DNA from: Streptomyces hygroscopicus
GTDB taxonomy: Bacteria > Actinomycetota > Actinomycetes > Streptomycetales > Streptomycetaceae
Direction: 5' to 3'
NCBI GenBank assembly: GCA_002021875.1
Contig: CP018627.1
Span: forward strand, 2,480,001 to 2,544,000
Length of the DNA stretch: 64,000 nucleotides
The notes below the pieces were generated by a model. The model did not search any database. It was not told the origin of the DNA and saw only the letters and a list, made by a program, of their open reading frames with translations. A program made the translations under genes and the position numbers. Below, in pieces: positions 51,818-62,577 of the stretch (the stretch's first letter is position 1; every line of letters starts with the position of its first letter).

Positions 51818-51849
51818 TGGTGCCCTGCCGAGGACTCGAACCTGCGACC
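51818..51849 (-). other. tRNA 3'-end-like sequence, copy 2 (possible att relic)
   Basis: Minus strand: GGTCGCAGGTTCGAGTCCTC, then GGCAGGGCACCA, ending in CCA-like ACCA. It differs from copy 1 at a few positions only. The IS5-family element begins 43 bases beyond. Confidence 0.5.
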
Positions 51850-51994
51850 AGCGCCCGCCCGTGGATGCCGTCCAAACCCGACCAGCCCTCAGTGGGCGGT
51901 TCGTGAGTCTTTGAGTGGATCTGCTGTCGCCTGATGGTGTGGCGGCGGGGCGGAATCTGCCGGTCCGCGGTTGGTGATCTGGTGATGTGACCGG

Positions 51995-52843
51995 GTGAGT
52001 GAACGCAAGTCGTACCCGAGTGACTTATCGGACGAGCAATGGGCTTTGATCGAGCCGGTGATCACCGCGTGGAAGGACCGGCACCGCTCGGTCAGTGGTC
52101 ATCAGGGCGTCTACGACATGCGGGAGATCGTGAACGCGATCCTCTACCAGGGGCGGACCGGTTGCCAGTGGGCCTATCTCCCGCACGACCTGCCGCAGAA
52201 GAGTGCGACGTACTACTACTTCGCCGCCTGGCGGGACGACGGGACCGACCAGGTCATCCATGAACTCCTGCGCTGCCAGGTCCGGGAGAGGGCCCGACGA
52301 TTAGAGGACCCGACCCTGGTGGTGCTGGACACCCAGAGTGTCCATGTGGCCGCCGGGGTCCCCGCCGCCACGAGTGGTCACGATCCGGCCAAGCGGGTGC
52401 CCGGCCGCAAGCGGGGCCTTGCTGTGGACGTCCTCGGCCTGGTCATCGCGGTCGTCGTCCTCGCTGCGAACACCCACGACAACGCCGCGGGCATCGTCCT
52501 GCTGGACCAGGTCGTCGAGCACGCCGGCGGGACTGTCCGCAAAGCCCTGGTCGACCAGGGCTTCAAGAACCAGGTCGTCATGCACGGCGCCGACCTGGGC
52601 ATCGACGTCGAGATCGTCGAACGCAACCCGCAGGTCAAGGGGTTCGTGCCGCAGCCGAAGCGGTGGAGGGTCGAGCAGACCTACGGGATCCTGATACTGC
52701 ACCGGCGCCTGGTCCGCGACTACGAGCACCGCCCCTCCTCCTCCGCTTCCCGCGTCTACTGGGCGATGACCCACGTCATGACCCGACGCCTCACCGGCGC
52801 GAACGCCCCCACCTGGCGCGAGACGCAGGCGGCGGCAGCGTGA
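51995..52843 (+). CDS. IS5-family transposase
   Basis: A protein of 282 residues. N-terminal DUF4096-like part: YPSDLSDEQWALIEPVI, REIVNAILYQGRTGCQWAYLPHDLP and YYYFAAWRDDG. DDE core: VVLDTQSVH, GLAVDVLGLVIAVVV and RWRVEQTYGILILHRRL. Complete, from GTG 51995. The stop overlaps the next start (GTGA). Confidence 0.92.
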   Translation: MSERKSYPSDLSDEQWALIEPVITAWKDRHRSVSGHQGVYDMREIVNAILYQGRTGCQWAYLPHDLPQKSATYYYFAAWRDDGTDQVIHELLRCQVRERARRLEDPTLVVLDTQSVHVAAGVPAATSGHDPAKRVPGRKRGLAVDVLGLVIAVVVLAANTHDNAAGIVLLDQVVEHAGGTVRKALVDQGFKNQVVMHGADLGIDVEIVERNPQVKGFVPQPKRWRVEQTYGILILHRRLVRDYEHRPSSSASRVYWAMTHVMTRRLTGANAPTWRETQAAAA

Positions 52844-53238
52844 ACATCCAGCCTCTGCTCGACGCCCTGGACCTCCAGGAAGACGCCGCCCGGGCCCTGG
52901 CCGACGACCTCCGCGCACAGATCGACGGCCTGCAAGCCCGGTTGCGGGAGGCCGAGATGCACCTGGAGCACCTCGCGATCACCCGCAAGACCATCACCGG
53001 CCTCGCCGACCGGCTCCCGGCCGGCCCGCCGGATCTGCCAGAGCACCCGGACTACCCCCGCATCCTCGCCGTCTTCAACCACGCGACCGGGCCGCTACGG
53101 GCCAAGGACGTCTGCGGAGCCCTCGGCCACGAGCTGCTGCCGAAGAACGTCGAAGGCACCCGCGCCAAGCTGAAACGCCTGGTCAAACTTGGGATCCTCA
53201 CCGAGGCCGACACCGGCAACTTCACCAGGAAGCAATAG
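52840..53238 (+). CDS. IS5-associated accessory protein with coiled coil and winged-helix-like end
   Basis: A protein of 132 residues. An N-terminal coiled coil (LQEDAARALADDLRAQIDGLQARLREAEMHLEHL) is followed by a C-terminal segment like a winged helix (RILAVFNHATGPLRAKDVCGAL to LKRLVKLGILTEADTGNF). Proteins of this type recur downstream of actinobacterial IS5 transposases. It is translationally coupled to the transposase and inside the terminal repeats, so it belongs to the IS. A DNA-binding helper role is inferred. Confidence 0.7.
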   Translation: MNIQPLLDALDLQEDAARALADDLRAQIDGLQARLREAEMHLEHLAITRKTITGLADRLPAGPPDLPEHPDYPRILAVFNHATGPLRAKDVCGALGHELLPKNVEGTRAKLKRLVKLGILTEADTGNFTRKQ

Positions 53239-53313
53239 CCGACGGAACCGCCACCAGCGGCCTTGCCCCAACCTCAGCCGGAAACGGGCATCACCTTACG
53301 AACCGCCCACTCA

Positions 53314-53610
53314 GACAGTCGCCAGGAAACCAACCCCCGGACAGCTCTACTTGAAAATCGATTCAACCAAATCGCTAGCTCGTGCGGACGCACGGCGGGC
53401 CCCACCCGATGATGGCGGTGGACCCCGCCGCACAGTCGCTCCCGGTCATCCCTGGTACGGATCGATCACTTTCCAGCCGTCCGGGACGTTGCGCTTGCCG
53501 AGAATGCCATCCGCCCTGATGGGGCCAGTGCATGGGGTGCGGCGTGCATCGGTCGCGATGGCTTGAGTCGGCGCTCTCGCGCGCCCGACAGTCTGCGCGT
53601 CATGATGATC
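53314..53610. other. Unassigned sequence between IS5 and a transposase relic
   Basis: Nothing recognisable was found. Short frames here (for example 53189-53566) have no family features. Confidence 0.4.
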
Positions 53611-53614
53611 GACC

Positions 53615-54149
53615 GTGCTGCTGCAACTGGTCTAGCTGGGCATGACGGACGCGTTCGCGATGCTACGTCCGCTGCCGGTGAGCGACCGGGACACGGATGT
53701 GGAGATCCCGACCTTGCGCCACCAGCTCATGGTGGTGGCGCGGCAACTCGGCAAGGACAGGGTTCGGTGCGCTCCGAGCGACCGGGCCTTCCTGGCCGGC
53801 GGCGCTGCTGCATCGGCCGCCACGGGGGATGCTGCGCGAGCCGCGTCTGGTGGTACGCCCCGTCACGGTGCTGCGCCAGCATCGCGGCCTCATGGAGCGG
53901 TGGATGCAAACCTGCCGGCGTGAACTGCCGGGCCGGACGTTGATCTGGAATCAGCGGCAACTGCTCTACGCTCTGCGGGAGTTCGAACAGTTCTATCACT
54001 CTCGTCACGCCCACCAGGGCATCGCGAACGCCCGGCCGCCGCACCCGTTGCCCACGCCGATCACCGATCCGGAACAGAACACCGGCCCCGACATACGAAG
54101 ACCCGACCGCCTCGGCGGCACCCTCCACGCATACCGGCATACCCCATGA
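53615..54149 (+). pseudogene. Integrase-type transposase relic with in-frame stop and deletion
   Basis: It begins VLLQLV, then a TAG, then LGMTDAFAMLRPLPVSDRDTDVEI, LRHQLMVVARQLGKDRVR and SDRAFLA. After a frameshift comes REFEQFYHSRHAHQGIANARPP and a tail. The catalytic core is deleted. Confidence 0.75.
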
Positions 54150-54360
54150 CCTGCACGGATGGGATTTCCGGCAAGCGCTCGTCCGCTTGGCACACTATTT
54201 TTCGCCGAGAAACCCCCGCCGACTGTCTCGCCACAGCGCTCCAGAGCCGGATACGACACTCGCGCCCTGGGAGTGACCCCGTAGCGCTCCAAAATGCCTT
54301 CACCGGGGTTGACCTGAGGCAACGCACCTGACCAGCAGGTACCAGGCATGATCAGTCCTC

Positions 54361-55428
54361 GTGCTGGTTCGACTTGTCTACCTCATCGGCACGCGAATCT
54401 TCGCGTGGCTGTTCTTGATGTCTCGATCTTCTGCGGCCAAGAATGCGGAGATATTGATCCTTCGGCACGAGCTCGCGGTTCTGCGTCGACAGGTCACCGC
54501 GCCCAAGCCCGGCTGGCCGGACCGCGCGCTGCTCGCCGTTCTGACCCGGCTGATCCCCCAGGCCCTGCGCGAACGCCGGATCGTCTCCCCACGCACCCTG
54601 CTGGCGTGGCACCGGCGTCTGGTAAAGCAGAAGTGGACGCAGCCGCCGTCTACCGGGCGACCGCCCCTGCCGGAGGAAATCCGCAACCTGATCATCCGGC
54701 TCGGCACCGAGAATCCTCGATGGGGATTCCGACGCGTGCACGGCGAACTGCGCCGCCTCGGGCACAAGGTCAGCCCCGCCGCCGTCCGGCGTGTGCTGCG
54801 TGCCGCCGGTCTCGGTCCCGCGCCGCGTCGCCAGCCGGCGCACGGTGAGTGGGCGGCATTCCTTAAAGCCCAGGCCAGCGGCCTGCTCGCCACCGATCTC
54901 TTCCATGTCCACACCATCGGCCTGCAGCGGCTCTACGTGCTATTCATCATGGAGGTGCGCACCCGCACCGTTCATATCCTCGGCGTCACCGCCCACCCCA
55001 GCACCACATGGGCCACTCAGCGGGCCCGGCAGTTTCTGTGGCAACTCGGCCATCGGGCCGCCGAATTCACTCACATCATCCGCGACCGGGATGCGAAGTT
55101 CACCGCCACCTTTGACGCCGTGTTCGCCAGTGAGGACATCACCGCGGCCAAGGTCCCTCCACGCAGCCCCAACTGCAACCCACACGCAGAACGCTTCATC
55201 CGCTCAGCACGGGAAGAGTGCACCGACCGTGTCCTGCTCTTCGACCGTGGCCACGCCGAGAAGATCCTCCACGACTACGCACACCACTTCAACAGCCACC
55301 GACCCCACCAAGGCCGTGACCAACTCGCGCCCAGCGACAATCCGAACGGCATCCCCCTGCCTGCAGCCCGGATCAAACGCCGACAAGCCGTCGCAGGCCT
55401 CATCAACGAGTACCACCGAGCCAGCTGA
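54361..55428 (+). CDS. Integrase-core (rve) transposase, intact
   Basis: A protein of 355 residues from GTG 54361. Features: NAEILILRHELAVLRRQ, RWGFRRVHGELRRLG, LATDLFHVHTIGL, THIIRDRDAKFTATFDAVF, NPHAERFIRSAREECTDR and HRPHQGRDQLAP, with the end AVAGLINEYHRAS. The D, D and E positions are present. The usual Asp after FHV is His, which should be checked against active relatives. Its 3' end joins a TetR gene that has lost its start. Confidence 0.88.
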   Translation: MLVRLVYLIGTRIFAWLFLMSRSSAAKNAEILILRHELAVLRRQVTAPKPGWPDRALLAVLTRLIPQALRERRIVSPRTLLAWHRRLVKQKWTQPPSTGRPPLPEEIRNLIIRLGTENPRWGFRRVHGELRRLGHKVSPAAVRRVLRAAGLGPAPRRQPAHGEWAAFLKAQASGLLATDLFHVHTIGLQRLYVLFIMEVRTRTVHILGVTAHPSTTWATQRARQFLWQLGHRAAEFTHIIRDRDAKFTATFDAVFASEDITAAKVPPRSPNCNPHAERFIRSAREECTDRVLLFDRGHAEKILHDYAHHFNSHRPHQGRDQLAPSDNPNGIPLPAARIKRRQAVAGLINEYHRAS

Positions 55429-55459
55429 CCATAGGAAAAATCCCAGCTCACAACCAGTG

Positions 55460-55976
55460 AAGCCATTCTGAAGCGCTACGCGTCCACCAGGCCGTCAGGG
55501 AACTGCTCACGGACGAGACCAGCGAACTGACGATCCCTGTCGTGGCCACCCGCGCAGGCGTGCACGCCACCACGGTCTATCGCCGCTGGGGCTCCGTCGG
55601 CGAACTGCTCGCCGACGTCGCGACAAGCCGCTTCTCCGGCGACATCGTGGTACCGGACACCGGAAGCCTCCGCGAGGACCTGGAGCGGTATACGTACGAT
55701 CTCGCCAAGGACCTCTGCGACCCGGACACCCTCGCCTTGGTACGGGCCACCATCGGTATCGGCGGAGAACAGGGCGCCGCTGCATGCCGCGGGGAACGCC
55801 AGAGACAGCTCGAAGCCATCCTCGAACGGGAACAGGCACGGGTCACACAGCCTCCATCCCTGGAGCGCACCACGGACGCTGTACTCGCCCCCCTCTACTA
55901 CCGGGCTGTCTTCACCGACGCCCCCCTCACCCCCGAATGGACACGCACGCTCGTGGCACACCTGCTGCCCGATTGA
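55460..55976 (+). pseudogene. TetR-family regulator lacking its start
   Basis: The frame reads SEALRVHQAVRELLTDETSE, then IPVVATRAGVHATTVYRRWGSVGELLADVA (TetR HTH), then a C-terminal ligand domain ending WTRTLVAHLLPD. A TGA occurs just upstream (near 55457) and no start precedes the HTH. GTG 55542 would skip half of it. The 5' end was probably lost when the transposase arrived. Confidence 0.7.
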
Positions 55977-56057
55977 GAAGAGCAGCGCTGCGCTCGCCGA
56001 AAATGCCATCATTGCGCGGCACCTTCGGGAATCGGCCACTGTGGGTAGGTGCCGACG

Positions 56058-56218
56058 ACCGCGTGGCTGCGGGGATCTCCCGCTCGACGGCCCTTCGACT
56101 GCTGACCCGGTCCCCGTTTGCCCGCGTCCTCGGTGTGGACGGCTTCGCGCTCAAGCGGCGCCACCGGTATGCCACCGTTCTGGCGGATGCCGAGACCTGT
56201 GCCGTTCGGAAACTCATC
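56058..56218 (+). pseudogene. ISL3-family transposase fragment
   Basis: The frame contains VAAGISRSTALRLLTRSPFA and RVLGVDGFALKRRHRYATVL then ADAETC, matching the ISL3 core start (VLGVDDFA-RRGH-YGT-L). Only about 50 residues remain before the sequence switches to an integrase relic. Confidence 0.65.
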
Positions 56219-56279
56219 GCTCCTGCTCGCGGGTGATCTGGCGCGCCATCACAGTCTGCTGGAACCCTGTTCGGGTGAT

Positions 56280-56690
56280 CGTTTCGCTCGTCCTCCAGGC
56301 AACTCGGAAGCTGCACACGGTCCCGGCGGTGCTGCGCAGCGACCGGGACGCGAAGTACACCGAGTCCTTCGACGCGGTCTTCAAAGCCGACGACATCCAG
56401 GTCATGAGGACCGCGCCGCAGGCTCCTCGGATGAACGCGCACTGCGAACGTGTTATCGGCACCCTGCGGCGCGAGGCCCTCGACCACCTCTTGATCTGGA
56501 ACGAGACGCACGCTCGGCAGGTCCTCGCTACGCCCAGCATTACAACGGTCATCGCCCCCATCAGACTCGCGGGCAGCTCCCTCCCCTCCTCCAGGAGCAC
56601 CCGACGTCCATGGTCGACCCCTCCGCTCACCGGGTTCTGCGTACCCGAAGACTCGGTGGCGTGATCAACGAGTACAGATACGCCGCCTGA
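56280..56690 (+). pseudogene. Integrase-type transposase relic, frameshifted
   Basis: First frame: VLRSDRDAKYTESFDAVFKA, PRMNAHCERVIGTLRREALD. After a shift near 56530 the next frame gives YAQHYNGHRPHQTRGQLPP and LGGVINEYRYAA. It resembles the relic at 49624-50090. Confidence 0.75.
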
Positions 56691-57263
<573 letters not shown>

Positions 57264-57290
57264 TGAACCGCCCCGGGTTCGGTAGAGATC

Positions 57291-58216
57291 TCAGATTGTG
57301 GTGATGACCTGGGGTTTCGTGAGTTCGGTGTAGTAGTTGGCTTCGTATTCGACGGGCGGGATGTGGCCTATCTCGCCGTGGAGTCTGCGGTGGTTGTACC
57401 AGTCGGCCCACTCGGCGGTGGCCAGCTCGACCTGGGAGAGCGTCTTCCAGGGCCGCCGGGGCTTGATCAACTCGGTTTTGAACAGGCCGATCGTGGACTC
57501 CATCAGGGCGTTGTCGTACGCGTCACCGACGGATCCGATGCTCGCCGCGATGCCGGCGGCATCCAGGTGCTCGGTGAGTTTGAACGATGTGTATTGCGAC
57601 CCGGCGTCCGAGTGATGGATCAAGTCTCCTGGCCGCACGGGCTGTTGGTCGCGGTCGCGTTGCCAGATGGCCATCTCCAGGGCGTCCAGGACGAAGACGG
57701 TCTCCTTCACGGTGGCCGCGGACCAGCCGACGATCCGGCGGGAGAAGGTGTCCACGACGAACGCGACGTAGACGGTCGCGGACCAGGTCTTCACGTGGGT
57801 GAAGTCCGCCACCCAGCACCGGTTCGGAGCGATGGCCACGAAGTCGCGGTCGACCAGATCGGGGGCCCGCTGGACCTGTCCGCCGGGGATCGTGGTGATG
57901 ACGCTTCTGCCGCGCACCGCGCCCTGGATGCCGAGCTCGCGCATCAGGCGCTCGACGGTGCAGCGGGCCACCGCATGTCCCTGCCGGTTCAGCTCGCGCC
58001 AGATCTTCCGGGCTCCGTAGACACGGTAGTTGGACGCGTAGACGTACTGGATCCTCTCCTTGAGCTCCGTGTCACGCATGCGGCGGGCGGAGGGCGTCTG
58101 GAGGCGTTTCTTGTGGGCGTAGTACGTGGAAGGGGCGATCTTGCAGTCGTGCCCGGTGAGCGTCCTGCAGATCGGCTCGACGCCGCCGAAGCGGTCCCGG
58201 TGCTCGTCGATGAACG

Positions 58217-58240
<24 letters not shown>
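57291..58240 (-). CDS. IS3-family transposase OrfB
   Basis: The frame is open from about 58240 without a good start: ALVTFIDEHRDRFGGVEPIC, CKIAPSTYYAHKKRL, then MRDTELKERIQYVYASNYRVYGARKIWREL (ATG 58079), WVADFTHVKTWS, LIHHSDAGSQYTS, DNALMESTIGLFKTELI (D, D, E). IS3 OrfB is normally made as an OrfAB fusion by -1 frameshifting, and the overlap with orfA allows that. It looks intact. Confidence 0.88.
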
Positions 58241-58913
<673 letters not shown>

Positions 58914-59005
58914 TGAGCTGCGGGCCGCAGGTGCTGCAGAGGTGGTCGAAGATCTGTCCGACACGGAGCGAATGCTGAAACTCCTGACCGACTGAGGGGA
59001 AGAAC

Positions 59006-59036
59006 CCCTCGCCCGGCCAAGAGACGCGGGCGAGGG
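59006..59036 (-). terminator. Hairpin terminator after the HNH nuclease gene
   Basis: A perfect 10-bp stem, CCCTCGCCCG (59006-59015) and CGGGCGAGGG (59027-59036), lies just beyond the stop of the minus-strand nuclease gene. Confidence 0.75.
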
Positions 59037-59049
59037 AGTGCGGAGGGCG

Positions 59050-59721
59050 TCAGCGGGCGAGTACGACCGTGATCTCCTCATCCGGACACCCGACCGCGAC
59101 CCGCTCCAGCGCCGACACCTCAACGGGGTCCGTCGAGAGACCCCATCGGGTCTTCACTGCGACCCAGTCCTCGACATACCGACAGTGGACCCCAGCGTCC
59201 GCAGGCAGCCACTCAGCGACGTCCTTGTCCGCCTTCTGGCGGTTCTGCTGCGCACTCACCGCGTCCAGTGCCCTGGGATCGCCTAGGTCGTTGGCGTAGT
59301 CCTGCCGCTCCTGTGCAGACCACGCCGACGCGCCGCTATCCCACGCCTCGGCCAACGGGACCTTGTGATCGATGTCCAGACCCGCGGGGCCGTCGATCGT
59401 CTGGCCGTCGTACCAGGAGTCCCACTCTCCGCCGCTCAGCCTGCATCCTGAGCCGACCGTCGGCGGCACGATCGCCTCCTCCAGAAGGACCTCTACCCGC
59501 GTATTACAGCCGTTCCGGTCCGTGTCCACCCAGTGCCGGAACTTGGTGCGCTCGTACCCGGCCCGGGACTCGTCCGCGACCGGCAGTTCCGCGATCGCCT
59601 GCGTGAGCGTCCTCGTCACCGTGCCGCCCGGCTTCGCGGGCACCGCCGAGGCCGGTGTCGCTGAGAGGCCCAGCGCTGCGCCGACAGCGACCGCAAGGGC
59701 AACCGCCCTGATCTTTCCCAT
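59050..59721 (-). CDS. Secreted HNH nuclease (DUF1524/GmrSD-type)
   Basis: A protein of 223 residues. Signal peptide: MGKIRAVALAVAVGAALGLSATPASA. Mature protein: FRHWVDTDRNGCNTRVEVLLEE, WDSWYDGQTIDGPAGLDIDHKVPLAEAWDSGA (HNH start, DxDH) and NRQKADKDVAEWLP (Asn/Lys part), with Cys pairs (NGCNTR, GCRLS, HCRYVE, GCPDEE). Typical of the secreted HNH family common in Streptomyces; a nuclease acting outside the cell, for nutrient scavenging or competition. Confidence 0.9.
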   Translation of the reverse strand: MGKIRAVALAVAVGAALGLSATPASAVPAKPGGTVTRTLTQAIAELPVADESRAGYERTKFRHWVDTDRNGCNTRVEVLLEEAIVPPTVGSGCRLSGGEWDSWYDGQTIDGPAGLDIDHKVPLAEAWDSGASAWSAQERQDYANDLGDPRALDAVSAQQNRQKADKDVAEWLPADAGVHCRYVEDWVAVKTRWGLSTDPVEVSALERVAVGCPDEEITVVLAR

Positions 59722-60058
59722 GCCACTCCTTCGGTAGGGGTGGCATGGGCATACCGAAGCTGCCGCTGCTCATGCTGATACGGACGCAAGATCACCCAGA
59801 TGTGCGGCCTATCATCCAGCAGGTGGACATCCCGGACTGTGAGGATAGGGAAGGCACCGCTCGAGGTCTGCTCCAATCCCCGATTGATGCTCCGGCTGTC
59901 CTCAGTCTGAATCGTCGACCTTCCGAGCGGTGCTGTCGCGCGCACCAGCTCAGCGATCGTGAGGCTGCCGGGCCAACAGCGACGGCCTCCAGTCAGCCTA
60001 TGGAGTGATAAGAAGTCAACTGCCGTAATCTATAGACAACAGTTCCGTTGAGCCGACC
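59722..60058. other. Intergenic region between HNH nuclease and small exported protein
   Basis: No gene is seen. The last 60 bases (GTGATAA, AGTCAAC and the segment before the ATG) are repeated, with changes, at 62148-62202 before the paralogous pseudogene, so they may include a shared promoter. Confidence 0.4.
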
Positions 60059-60433
60059 ATGAAGAAGATGATCCGTGCAGCCGCTGCAACAGCATTCCTT
60101 CTGGGCGGCGCCGCCTGGCCCGCGCACGCCGACGCCACCGTAAAGAAAGGCAAGGTGGGATTGGTAGTTAAGGGCAAGAAACTCTCGGTGAAGCAGGCCG
60201 GTGGCTGGATGGATGGTCACGGCACTGGGGTCAAGGCACGGCTCTACAGCGTATACAAGGGGGTACGAACTGACATCACTCGATGGAAGGACGCAACCCC
60301 CACATCTGCAGGAATGACAAAGTTCTCGAACGTGAACTGGAAGTTCGACGGGCGCAAATTCACGAACGGCACCTGGTTGTGCATCCAGTTCAACAAGACC
60401 GACGTCGCCCCATGCGCGAAGATCCACCGTTGA
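60059..60433 (+). CDS. Small exported protein
   Basis: A protein of 124 residues. Signal peptide: MKKMIRAAAATAFLLGGAAWPAHA. The mature part of about 100 residues is basic and beta-rich (KKGKVGLVVKGKKLSVKQAGG; TKFSNVNWKFDGRKFTNGTW) with two Cys (LCIQF, APCAKIHR) that may pair. I do not know the family. A decayed copy is at 62203-62577. Confidence 0.7.
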   Translation: MKKMIRAAAATAFLLGGAAWPAHADATVKKGKVGLVVKGKKLSVKQAGGWMDGHGTGVKARLYSVYKGVRTDITRWKDATPTSAGMTKFSNVNWKFDGRKFTNGTWLCIQFNKTDVAPCAKIHR

Positions 60434-61041
60434 GTTCAGCGCCGGGTCGGGCGTCGGGCATGCCTTGCCCAGTTGATCACATTCGTTCTGTCCGGGCGAC
60501 CTGATGTCGCAAGGTCGGCACGTGCCATTGGGTGGGGTACACCATTCCGAAGGTATGCGGCAAACAGGTTCGTAGCCTCCCCCCTCCTGTCGGGAGAGCG
60601 TCCGGCTTGCCGCCCCCGCGGGCCCCCAGTGTGTGAACACCGGGGGACGCTTCCGGTACTATCCAGCACCGAGTGCCCGGACGTAAGTGACGACCCTCGG
60701 AACCGACCAGCCCTGTGGCCTGGTAGCCGTTGAGGCCCGGTGCCGAATCTGTCGGGCAGAACTCGTCATGCCCGCCAGCAGCACGGTGAAGGCCAGGTGC
60801 AGTTCGACTCTCGGTCAGTCCGACCGGTTCACAGCGTCTGCCGCCTGTCGGCTGCAGCGGGCGGGGAGTGTGCCGGTGTTCGTTCTGCTCGGACGCCACG
60901 GCAGTGGCCCTGCCTGTGAACTGGACCCCGTAGGACCCGGTCGGTGGGAATGATCGCGCATGGTGGGCTGACCATTCGCTGTTACAAGCGGTGCAGCGCG
61001 CCGGAGCGGCGATGCTGGATGTGAGTTACGGCCGCACGTGG
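60434..61041. other. Unassigned sequence
   Basis: About 600 bases without a gene I can support. Short frames on both strands lack family features. Confidence 0.4.
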
Positions 61042-61293
61042 TCAGGACGTAATGGACTGGAGTTCTTGAGGGCCAAGGTTGCGGCGATAGCGTTCCAGGG
61101 CACGGTGCCAGCGGGTCTCGAGACCGGCGATGAGCCGGGCATCGACGCTTGCGGTGACGTGGGAGTAGATGTCGTCGATCTTGCCTTCCATGATGTGGCC
61201 GAGTCTGCGTGTCTGGGCGACTTGAGGGACACCGTCTTCGATCAGCCAGGTTTTGTGGGGGGTGTCGCAGCCATGGAATGTCAGTCCCTGCTG
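61042..61293 (-). pseudogene. Tyrosine recombinase (phage-type integrase) C-terminal remnant
   Basis: The minus strand reads LTFHGCDTPHKTWLIEDGVP, QVAQTRRLGHIMEGKIDDIY, SHVTASVDARLIAGLE. The HKTWLIEDG, RLGH and IYSHV segments match the end of actinobacterial integrases, with the second Arg of the RHR-Y set apparently lost. The N-terminal two thirds are missing. Confidence 0.7.
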
Positions 61294-61344
61294 ATCACGG
61301 AGAGCTGCGACACCTCGCTCGGCGCCGGGGGCCGCAGTGCCGTC

Positions 61345-61480
61345 CAGGTCGCGGCCGAAGGCCTCGACTACCTGATCGTTTACGGCTCTTTGAGACCGGG
61401 GACACCGAGCTGCTCGCCCGGCCCTACGGCCAGCGGCGCGCGATCCTTGGGCTCGGTGCGCGCTGCGGATGGATGGCCCG
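61345..61480 (+). pseudogene. Possible ATP-dependent DNA ligase fragment
   Basis: The frame reads RLRLFETGDTELLARPYGQR then RAILGLGARCGW, resembling the 'FDLLRLDG-D---PY--RR--LE-L' segment of actinobacterial ATP-dependent DNA ligases. It is isolated and weak. Confidence 0.35.
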
Positions 61481-61769
61481 CTTGCCGGTTGTCCGCAGTA
61501 CCTCGGGGATCAGAGCGGTGCTTCGGCCGTAATGGGCAGTTCACGCACTCGGCGGCCGGTGGCATTGAAGACGCGTTGGCGATCGCCGGGGCCACTCCGA
61601 CGTGTACGACCTCGCCGAGCCCATTGACGCCGAGCGGGTCGGCCTCGGCCTGATCCGCCATCTGTGCGAGATGACTCTCGCGGCCGGCCTGGAGGCTCGG
61701 CCCTGCTACCTGAGGTGTCCGAGCTCGTGCAGCACGGCAGCACGGCAGCACGCCAGACGGCGCACCCTC

Positions 61770-61946
61770 GCCGGTGCCCTCGCCCAGGGCAACCAACACC
61801 GGCCACGCCGATCCCTCAGACAGCGACCACCGATCCCACTCAAAAATCCCTGAACCGATGTCGGTCAGCGACTACACAGCAGTCTCCCGGCGTAATCGGC
61901 TCGGTGAGCTCACTCACGAATACGAGCAGGTCGCGTACGGCGACAT
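61770..61946 (+). pseudogene. Integrase-type transposase C-terminal relic
   Basis: HRPRRSLRQRPPIPL in one frame and LGELTHEYEQVA in another match the tail of the intact transposase at 50167-51255. The downstream motif TTTCCGGCACCCACA is shared. Confidence 0.65.
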
Positions 61947-62202
61947 ACTTTCCGGCACCCACACGGCCCCATGTCTCAGGCTCAGCAGCTTTCAGCAGGC
62001 CTTGACCGGCACGAGATTAGAGATCAGAAAGTCCCATCGGACATGGCAGAGCCGACCACAGTTGGGCAAGTTCCCGCTGTTTGAACGGCGACGTCTCCCC
62101 TTCCGTGTCACTGACAAGGTTGGGATGGTGTCCACTCAGGCCAACGGGGTGATAAGCAGTCAACGCCCGTGATTTAAGCGCAGCGGTTTCGTTGAGCTGG
62201 CC

Positions 62203-62577
62203 ATGAAGAAAGTGATCTGTGTAGCCGCTATGGCAGCATTCTTTCTGGGTGGCGCTGCCTGGCCCGCGCACGCCGACCCCACGGTGAAGAGGGGGAAGGT
62301 GGCGTAGGTAGTCAAGGGCAAGAGCCTATCGGTCAACCAGGCCGGTGGCTGAATGGACGGCCACGGCACCGGTGTCAGGGTCGGCCTCTACAGCGTCTAC
62401 AAGGGGGTCCGGACAGATGTCACTCGGCGGAAGAATGCAACCCCCACATCTGCAGCCATGACGAGGTTCTCGAACGTGAACTGGAAATTCAAGCGGAGAA
62501 AATTCACAAACGGCACCTGGTTGTGTATCGAGTTCAATAAGACCGACGTGCGACCCTGCGCGAAGATCCACCGTTGA
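62203..62577 (+). pseudogene. Nonsense-mutated paralogue of the small exported protein
   Basis: It aligns over its whole length, with no indel, to 60059-60433. The signal peptide is MKKVICVAAMAAFFLGGAAW, and the end FNKTDVRPCAKIHR is kept. Codon 34 is TAG (Leu in the intact copy) and codon 50 is TGA (Trp in the intact copy). Upstream sequence is also similar. Confidence 0.85.

Larger units (their letters stand above)
51892..53310. mobile_element. IS5-family insertion sequence with accessory gene (1419 bp)
   Basis: Terminal repeats GTGGGCGGTTCGT (left) and its complement (right, ending 53310) with further partial identity inward. The 3-bp direct repeat TCA lies on both sides (51889-51891, 53311-53313). 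It carries two coupled genes. Confidence 0.75.

Noticed and set aside
51695..51934. Small ORF with DSNLQP/EDSNLRP motifs
   Set aside because: These phrases are the usual spurious translation of tRNA T-arm sequence.
60434..61041. Short frames as genes (for example 60687-60953)
   Set aside because: No ribosome site, no recognisable domain and atypical composition.
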